The position numbers and the translations under genes were made by a program. Shown one piece after another: positions 50,744 to 55,381 of a stretch of DNA of 55,381 bases; positions within the stretch are counted from its first letter, which is position 1; the number at the start of each line of letters is the position of its first letter. Under the pieces are notes generated by a model, which did no database searches, had not been told where the DNA came from, and saw nothing but the letters and a program-made list of their open reading frames with translations. Origin of the DNA: an uncultured Thiodictyon sp. (GTDB lineage Bacteria > Pseudomonadota > Gammaproteobacteria > Chromatiales > Chromatiaceae); NCBI GenBank assembly GCA_903837595.1, contig CAILVI010000095.1:1-55381 (forward strand), written 5' to 3'.

Positions 50744-52051
50744 CTAACGACTGCCCATCAGTGCCTCGATCGCGTCCGGGTCGGTCGGCACGGCGGCGGA
50801 GAGGACCTCGTTGCCGCCGGCGGTAATCAGCACGTCGTCCTCGATGCGGATACCGATCAGCCGATAGGCCTCCGGGACCGCGTCGGTGGCCGGCATGTAG
50901 AGCCCCGGCTCCACCGTCAGGACCATCCCAGGCGTGAGAAGCCGCCACTCACCGTGCCGCTTGTAGTGGCCCACGTCGTGCACATCCATGCCGAGCCAGT
51001 GGCCGGTGCGGTGCATGTAGTAGGCCTTGTAGGCCTCGTCCTTGATCAGCTGGGCCGACTTACCTTCGAGGATACCGAGTCGGATCAGCCCCTTGGTCAG
51101 GACCTTGAGTGCCGCCTCGTGGGGTTCGTTCCAGCGGTTACCGGGGCGTGCCTTGGCAATGGCCGCCCGCTGGGCGGCCAGGACCAGCTGGTACAACTCA
51201 CGTTGGGGCGCACTAAAGCGGCCGTTGACCGGGAAAGTGCGGGTGATGTCGGAGGCATAGCCGTGCCACTCGCAACCGGCGTCCACCAGCACCAGGTCGC
51301 CGTCCTTCAGCGGCGCGTCGTTCTCGACATAGTGCAGGACGCAGGCGTGGGCGCCGCCGGCAACGATGGGCGGATACGCCTGAACACGCGCCCCCCGGGC
51401 GGCGCAGTGATGGATGAATTCGGTCTCCAGGTCGGCCTCGCCCAGCCCGGGGCGACAGCGCTGCATGAGGCGGCAATGACCCGCGGCGGAGAGGCGCGCC
51501 GCCTGGCGCATGAGCTTCACTTCCGCCGCGCTCTTCTTGAGCCGCTGCTCGTGCAGGACCGCCTCGAGGGTGACAAAGGTCTCAGGGGCCACCGCGCCCG
51601 TGCGGACATTGGCCCGCACCTGCTTGACCCAGCCGAAGACGCGGGCATCGAAGGCCGGATCGGCGCCGATGGGGAAGAGAACCGGGGTGCGCCCGTCCAG
51701 GAGCCCCGGCATGCGGCTATCGAGCTCGCTCAATGGGTGGGCCTGGTCGGCCTGGTAGGTCGCGACGGCACCCTCAACCCCGGCGCGGTAGCCGTCCCAC
51801 TGCTCGCGCTCCGGATCGCGGGGGCGGCAGAACAGGACGAACTCGCCCTCCTTGCGCCCGGGGGCAAAGACGGCCACGGCGTCGGGTTCCGGGAACCCGG
51901 TGAGATAGGTGAAGTCGCTCGCCTGGCGGAAGGGATAATGGACATCGCGGTTGCGGATCACCTCGCGGGCCCCCGGCAGGATGGCAATCCCGTCAGGCCC
52001 GATCGCCTTGAGCAGTGCCCGGCGGCGGCGGCGCAGGTCCGTGACGCTCAT
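50744..52051 (-). CDS. pepP: Xaa-Pro aminopeptidase PepP (435 aa)
   Basis: A metallopeptidase that removes N-terminal residues preceding proline. The N-terminal domain (1-175) includes YPFRQASDFTYLTGFPEPDA; the pita-bread catalytic domain carries the two-metal ligands in VDAGCEWHGYASDITRTFP, HRTGHWLGMDVHDVG, LTVEPGLY and GIRIEDDVLIT. Length matches E. coli PepP (441 aa). Its start codon overlaps the ygfB stop codon by ATGA. The fused ubiquinone hydroxylase follows after about 60 nt, the standard order ygfB-pepP-ubiH-ubiI. Confidence 0.95.
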   Translation of the reverse strand: MSVTDLRRRRRALLKAIGPDGIAILPGAREVIRNRDVHYPFRQASDFTYLTGFPEPDAVAVFAPGRKEGEFVLFCRPRDPEREQWDGYRAGVEGAVATYQADQAHPLSELDSRMPGLLDGRTPVLFPIGADPAFDARVFGWVKQVRANVRTGAVAPETFVTLEAVLHEQRLKKSAAEVKLMRQAARLSAAGHCRLMQRCRPGLGEADLETEFIHHCAARGARVQAYPPIVAGGAHACVLHYVENDAPLKDGDLVLVDAGCEWHGYASDITRTFPVNGRFSAPQRELYQLVLAAQRAAIAKARPGNRWNEPHEAALKVLTKGLIRLGILEGKSAQLIKDEAYKAYYMHRTGHWLGMDVHDVGHYKRHGEWRLLTPGMVLTVEPGLYMPATDAVPEAYRLIGIRIEDDVLITAGGNEVLSAAVPTDPDAIEALMGSR

Positions 52052-52656
52052 CGGGCGGCCGCGCGGGCGGCCACCCGCTCCTCGTAGATCAGCATGCCGG
52101 CCACCCAGACGAACTCGGTCAACTCGGTGAGGGCGACCTCGTTTTCCTCGTCATCCGGCAAGGCGTCCAGGTCCATGCGGGTGATGTTCTCGAAGTCCCG
52201 CAAGACCTCCCGCGCCTGCGCGGACAGGTCGCGCTCCTTGAACCCGATGACACCCAGTGAAAACAAAAACCCGCGCACCCAGTCGTAGAGCGCGGTGGCG
52301 CGCTCGGCGAGCACGCGGTCGTCGTCGGGAAGCAGCAACGCGAAGCCGAGCGCCGGGCCGGCGATCCGCTCCTGCGTCTGGCGGGCGAAGGCGCCGAGGT
52401 CAGCGCGCGCCGACCCCACCTGCGCCTCGGGCGCGTCGGGCGCCTCAGGGTCCGGGGTCGGGGCCGGCAGCGGCAACACCTGGTCCAGCCAGGCGCGCTC
52501 CGGGTCTGGGGCTCCGCCGCAGATCAGGCCGCAGAGCATGCCGTGGGCCTCGCTGGGGCTCGGGGCGAGGGCGCTCGACTCAAGCAGGCGCCCAATCTGG
52601 TCGTATTCGATGTCCGTGGTAGTCTCCGTGGCGGCGGACGCGCGCTGCGACCACAC
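52048..52656 (-). CDS. ygfB: YgfB/UPF0149 family protein (202 aa)
   Basis: The small helical UPF0149 protein upstream of pepP in gammaproteobacteria; function is unsettled (in Pseudomonas it affects beta-lactamase expression). Family landmarks: PSPSEAHGMLCGLICGGAPD, DRVLAERATALYDWVRGFLFSLG (in part) and ALTELTEFVWVAGMLIYEE. An Ala/Pro/Glu-rich insertion (TPDPEAPDAPEAQ, about 68-80) is specific to this lineage. The start is uncertain; GTG 52656 gives a family-like N-terminus, and no in-frame ATG exists nearby. Confidence 0.88.
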   Translation of the reverse strand: MWSQRASAATETTTDIEYDQIGRLLESSALAPSPSEAHGMLCGLICGGAPDPERAWLDQVLPLPAPTPDPEAPDAPEAQVGSARADLGAFARQTQERIAGPALGFALLLPDDDRVLAERATALYDWVRGFLFSLGVIGFKERDLSAQAREVLRDFENITRMDLDALPDDEENEVALTELTEFVWVAGMLIYEERVAARAAAR

Positions 52657-52694
52657 TCGGTTCGGCGTGCCATGTTAGCACGCCCTCGACTGGA

Positions 52695-52723
52695 TTGACC
52701 CTGCCCGCCGCCCCTTCTATAGT
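52695..52723 (+). promoter_or_regulatory. Sigma-70 promoter of the zapB-like/zapA unit
   Basis: TTGACC (52695-52700) and TATAGT (52718-52723) are separated by exactly 17 nt, each matching the consensus at five of six positions. The start point would lie near 52730, about 23 nt before the TTG start codon at 52753. It lies between the divergent ygfB and zapB-like genes. Confidence 0.7.
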
Positions 52724-52752
52724 GCGGTAAATTCACACGGAGACCCGTCATC

Positions 52753-52962
52753 TTGGCCAGTTTCGACATCGATCAGTTCGAACGTGGGGTAGAGCGCCTG
52801 CTGCAGCTCTGCCAACGGCTGCATGAGGAAAACGCCTCACTGCGCACCCGCCAGGAGGCCCTGGTCGCCGAACGCGCCGACCTGATCGAGAAAAACGAAC
52901 AGGCGCGCAGCCGCGTCGAGGCCATGCTGTCGCGCCTGCGTGCAATGGAGGAGAGTCTATGA
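52753..52962 (+). CDS. TIGR02449 / ZapB-like coiled-coil protein (69 aa)
   Basis: A short all-helical coiled coil (FERGVERLLQLCQRLHEENA, LRTRQEALVAERADLIEKNE) with the C-terminal RVEAMLSRLRAMEESL that defines the family found directly before zapA in many gammaproteobacteria. It is thought to act in cell division like ZapB. The start is TTG at 52753, preceded by GGAGAC. Its stop codon overlaps the zapA start (ATGA), showing translational coupling. Confidence 0.85.
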   Translation: MASFDIDQFERGVERLLQLCQRLHEENASLRTRQEALVAERADLIEKNEQARSRVEAMLSRLRAMEESL

Positions 52963-53288
52963 GCGACGAACCCGTTGGTGTCAACATCCGGGTCCTGGAC
53001 AAGGACTACCGCATCGCCTGCCCGGCCGCCGAGCAGGACGACCTGCTGGCGTCGGCCCGCCTGCTCGACGGGCGCATGCGCGAGATCCGCCAGACCGGAC
53101 GGGTGATCGGCACCGACCGCATTGCGGTGCTGGCGGCGCTCAATATCGCCGCGGAGTTGTTGCAACTGCAGCGTAGCCAGGGTGGCGAGGACCCGCGGGT
53201 TACCCGGCGGCTTGGCCGGCTCCAGGAGCGGGTAGCCGCGGCCGTGTCCGGCGCACCGGCCCTGGACTCGTCGGCGGAAAAGGTATAG
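52959..53288 (+). CDS. zapA: Cell division protein ZapA (109 aa)
   Basis: ZapA binds and bundles FtsZ filaments at the division site. The N-terminal globular domain is typical: VNIRVLDKDYRIACPAAEQD, LLASARLLDGRMREIRQTG, IGTDRIAVLAALNIAAELL; a C-terminal coiled coil follows. It lies in the conserved order ZapB-like, zapA, 6S RNA, ygfA. Its stop codon is 11 nt before the predicted 5' end of 6S RNA, so readthrough from the same promoter may contribute to 6S RNA. Confidence 0.93.
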   Translation: MSDEPVGVNIRVLDKDYRIACPAAEQDDLLASARLLDGRMREIRQTGRVIGTDRIAVLAALNIAAELLQLQRSQGGEDPRVTRRLGRLQERVAAAVSGAPALDSSAEKV

Positions 53289-53299
53289 CCTCTTACTCA

Positions 53300-53487
53300 G
53301 ACACCCCCTGAAGTGTTCGACCGCGAACTGGGTATTTTCTTGAGCCTATTTCGTACCCGGGGGACATGACCAAGAGGCTGTTGTGCAAGTCCGCCCGAGC
53401 GGAAAGCCTGAAGCCGACGCGACTGTCCCCACTTGAACCCCGAGGTTCAAGAACAAAGGTTTGCGACGGCACACACGGGGGGTGTCA
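53300..53487 (+). ncRNA. ssrS: 6S RNA
   Basis: 6S RNA binds the sigma-70 RNA polymerase holoenzyme as a promoter mimic. The 5' end GACACCCCCTGAAGTGTTCG pairs with the 3' end CACACGGGGGGTGTC, giving the closing stem. Inside, the typical elements are seen: TTTTCTTGAGCC, GTCCGCCCGAGCGGAAAGCC-type stem, and the 3' hairpin CTTGAACCCCGAGGTTCAAG, as in E. coli (CTTGAACC..GGTTCAAG). Length about 187 nt equals known 6S RNAs, and the position between zapA and ygfA is the classic one. TATAGC at 53284 could be a -10 element. The ends are accurate to a few bases. Confidence 0.9.
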
Positions 53488-53561
53488 CCTCATTTTAGAT
53501 TGCTGATTGGCTGGGGTTTCCAGCCAGTTGATTTCGGCCTTTCGAGCCTCTGGCGGCGACG

Positions 53562-54206
53562 ATGCTACCCTCCCCTGCCGCCACCGATCCGCCCCCGCAA
53601 GCACCGCGACTTCCGACCTCACTCAAGGCCTTGCGGCGCCAACTGCGCGCGGCACGACGGCGACTGTCTCCCCGCGATCAACGGCTGCATGCCGCCGCCC
53701 TGGCCCGGGTGCTGGGGCGAACCCTGACGTTTCGGCGCGCCCGCCGCATCGCCGCCTACTGGCCGGCCGACGGCGAACTGGACCCGCGCCCACTGCTCAC
53801 ACACACCCACCACCGCGCCCGCCGCGACTTCCTGCCCGTGCTGCGCCCGGGGCGGCAACGCCGTCTGTGGTTCGCCCGCCAGACGCCCGGCGCCCCGCTC
53901 AAGGCCAATCGGCTGGGCATCCCCGAGCCCAAACGCAGGCACCCCACCCCACCCTGGGCCCTGGACCTGATCCTGGTCCCCCTGGTCGGCTTCGACGCCG
54001 ACTGCAACCGTCTCGGCATGGGCGGCGGTTATTACGACCGCACCCTGAGTTACCTACGGAGCCGCACCCACTGGCACCGGCCCCGCCTGATCGGCATCGC
54101 CCACGAATGCCAGCGCGTGGCGCGGCTGACGCCCAGGCCATGGGACGTACCGCTGGATGCGGCGGCGACCGAGCGGCGAGTCTATCGGCGGGGTAGTAGG
54201 GTCTAG
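53562..54206 (+). CDS. ygfA: 5-formyltetrahydrofolate cyclo-ligase (214 aa)
   Basis: This enzyme converts 5-formyltetrahydrofolate to 5,10-methenyltetrahydrofolate with ATP. The N-terminal basic helix region LKALRRQLRAARRRLSPRDQ and the phosphate-binding and folate motif LVPLVGFDADCNRLGMGGGYYDRTL are clear. The C-terminus ends DVPLDAAATERRVYRRG, typical of the family. Its place after 6S RNA is conserved in gammaproteobacteria, where 6S RNA transcripts can run into ygfA. The sequence is rich in Arg, following the local high GC content. Confidence 0.92.
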   Translation: MLPSPAATDPPPQAPRLPTSLKALRRQLRAARRRLSPRDQRLHAAALARVLGRTLTFRRARRIAAYWPADGELDPRPLLTHTHHRARRDFLPVLRPGRQRRLWFARQTPGAPLKANRLGIPEPKRRHPTPPWALDLILVPLVGFDADCNRLGMGGGYYDRTLSYLRSRTHWHRPRLIGIAHECQRVARLTPRPWDVPLDAAATERRVYRRGSRV

Positions 54207-54366
54207 CAGGGGACCGGCCAGTTTCCACGAACTGGCCGCACCCTTACCGCCGGCCTTGGCCCCCCAGTTTCCCTCCGCCCTGCACGACATCTGCGCGCGC
54301 ACCAACGGACAGGCGTTGGTAGACCAAGGCTTGATGCCCGGACAACATTGTCCGATACTGCGATAC

Positions 54367-54579
54367 ATGACCGGTTCTGAGTTTATCCACCGCGTGCAAC
54401 GCTACGCCAAGACGCACGGCTTGGCCTACCGCGTGGACAACAAACGCGGCAAGGGCAGTCATGTCACCCTTTACCTGGGGACGACGCTCACCATCGTGCG
54501 CAATCCAAAGGACGAGCTGAAAACCGGAACCCTCCATGCGATGCTCAAGCAGCTTGGCCTAACCCTGACCGATCTTTAG
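54367..54579 (+). CDS. hicA: HicA-type toxin (70 aa)
   Basis: HicA toxins are small double-stranded-RNA-binding-fold mRNA interferases. The conserved end is present: GKGSHVTLYLGTTLTIVRNP, then KDELKTGTLHAMLKQLGL, with the catalytic histidine in GSH. ATG 54367 is the natural start; the frame is open further upstream without homology. The cognate HicB gene begins 12 nt downstream. The middle (HGLAYRVDNKRGKG) is slightly longer than in the shortest HicA proteins. Confidence 0.88.
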   Translation: MTGSEFIHRVQRYAKTHGLAYRVDNKRGKGSHVTLYLGTTLTIVRNPKDELKTGTLHAMLKQLGLTLTDL

Positions 54580-54591
54580 GGAGACGCCCCG

Positions 54592-55023
54592 ATGAACTTC
54601 GTTTACCCAGTGACCTTGACGCCGGACGCCGATGGCGGGTTCGTGGTGACCTTTCGCGATTGGCCAGAGGCCATCACCCAGGGCGAGACCCGCAACCAAG
54701 CGATGGAGGAGGCTGCCGACTGCCTGGAAGAGGCCGTTGCCGCACGCATCGATGACCGTGCGGAGATTCCGTTGCCATCGCCTCTGCAGGCCGGCGAGGC
54801 ACCGGTGGCGGTGCCCATCGCCACCGCACTCAAAGCGGCGCTGTACTTGGGAGTGCGCGAGGCGGGCATCGGCACCAGCGAACTGGCACGGCGCTTAGGC
54901 GTCCATGAGAAGGAGGCACGACGCCTGCTCGACCCCCGCCACGGGAGCAAAGCGGCCGCGCTGGAGCGGGCCTTGGCTGCCGTGGGTCGGCGGTTGGCCG
55001 TCGAGATACAAGCGGCAGCATAG
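54592..55023 (+). CDS. hicB: HicB-type antitoxin with HTH domain (143 aa)
   Basis: The N-terminal half is the degenerate RNase H-like HicB fold (YPVTLTPDADGGFVVTFRDW, then EAITQGETRNQAMEEAADCL) that neutralises HicA. The C-terminal half carries a helix-turn-helix (GTSELARRLGVHEKEARRLL followed by DPRHGSKAAALERALAAVG) for autoregulation. GGGAGACGCC precedes the ATG. With hicA it forms a complete toxin-antitoxin module at the end of the folate/6S RNA cluster. Downstream, 55024-55308 shows no gene I can support. Confidence 0.92.
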   Translation: MNFVYPVTLTPDADGGFVVTFRDWPEAITQGETRNQAMEEAADCLEEAVAARIDDRAEIPLPSPLQAGEAPVAVPIATALKAALYLGVREAGIGTSELARRLGVHEKEARRLLDPRHGSKAAALERALAAVGRRLAVEIQAAA

Positions 55024-55308
55024 GCCCTGATGACCCGCTGGCCCGTGGGATTCGGTGATGAAGAAGCCGCATCTTCCGAGCGGCTGGTCATCGGTGCGGT
55101 TCGCTCCCGCTCACCGCACCCTAAGCGCTATTCCCGTAACACCCCTACGACTTGAGTATACTGTCCCCGGAGCTCTGCACAAATCCCCCCTGAGGGGTCG
55201 GCAACTATCCTGACACCCAGGGCTTCGGCTTCTGAAGGAGATAGCAAAGCCTCAACCAGAACCGCGTGTTACGTCCCCCAGACTGTCCGCCAGAAACCGA
55301 CATTATAC

Positions 55309-55381
55309 CTAAGCGATAGCGATTTTCGGCTTTTTATTTCCGATAATCTGGAAATTCTCAGCCAGCAGCGTTCTCAGTGGC
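55309..55381 (-). CDS. Partial CDS at the window edge, possibly a transposase C-terminus
   Basis: On the minus strand the last 73 bases read PLRTLLAENFQIIGNKKPKI then AIA and a TAG stop at 55309. The AT-rich composition differs from the surrounding DNA, and the C-terminal basic style is like that of insertion-sequence transposases; the sequence 55140-55260 between it and hicB might then hold the element's end, but I see no terminal repeat. The family cannot be determined from 23 residues. Confidence 0.3.
   Translation of the reverse strand, partial: PLRTLLAENFQIIGNKKPKIAIA

Noticed and set aside
53300-53487. Small protein gene between zapA and ygfA
   Set aside because: Frames there are short, and the sequence folds and matches in detail as 6S RNA.

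Overview
The window looks like chromosomal DNA of a high-GC gammaproteobacterium, most likely a Chromatiaceae-type purple sulfur bacterium or close relative. The reasons are the classic gammaproteobacterial locus ygfB-pepP-ubiH/ubiI facing zapB-like-zapA-6S RNA-ygfA, the alaA, cbpA/cbpM, baeS/baeR, lemA and engB genes, and the many dispersed palindromes. The family placement is an inference from gene content; nothing here is strictly diagnostic (no photosynthesis or sulfur-oxidation genes).

Layout. 0-2 kb: transglutaminase-like protein and a DUF1186/SEC-C protein. 2.3-2.7 kb: a degenerate 21-nt tandem repeat. 2.7-8.3 kb: a type I restriction-modification locus on the minus strand (HsdR, then an HsdM-HsdS fusion), carrying two copies of a palindromic repeat (one in frame inside the fusion gene), a GxxExxY gene remnant and a truncated 3' ORF. 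8.8-14.7 kb: Uma2 nuclease-like protein, PspA, AlaA, a Ycf46-type AAA+ ATPase, CbpA and CbpM. 14.7-17.2 kb: nested inverted repeats and an egtB-egtD ergothioneine pair. 17.7-18.8 kb: a frameshifted, internally deleted repeat-propeller gene. 18.9-22.4 kb: BaeSR-like two-component pair and a di-haem peroxidase. 22.5-30.4 kb: two divergent signalling operons. Leftward: periplasmic binding protein, histidine kinase, receiver protein, REC-PAS-GAF-HD-GYP phosphodiesterase. Rightward: DUF3068 membrane protein and a HAMP-PAS-GAF-GGDEF cyclase split by a 1-nt frameshift.

30.5-38.4 kb: CWC Cys-rich protein, phosphomannomutase, two low-complexity secreted proteins, PA0069-type radical SAM protein, a type II restriction-modification pair and a HigA-like antitoxin with its own promoter. 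38.8-40.9 kb: LemA with two TPM-domain proteins. 41.1-44.0 kb: EngB, two tandem bacteriohemerythrins (plus a third as a remnant), MoaC and soluble pyrophosphatase. 44.2-47.8 kb: membrane H+-pyrophosphatase and PPi-dependent phosphofructokinase. 48.1-54.2 kb: a UbiH-UbiI-like fusion, PepP, YgfB, then the divergent zapB-like/zapA/6S RNA/ygfA unit. 54.4-55.0 kb: HicAB.

How it fits together. Three blocks read as functional modules: pyrophosphate metabolism (Ppa, HppA, PPi-PFK), c-di-GMP signalling from periplasmic inputs (22.5-30.4 kb), and ubiquinone hydroxylation fused into one polypeptide. Between them lies accessory DNA rich in defence genes, gene fragments and palindromic repeats. All functions are assigned from recognisable motifs and family knowledge; no database search was possible.
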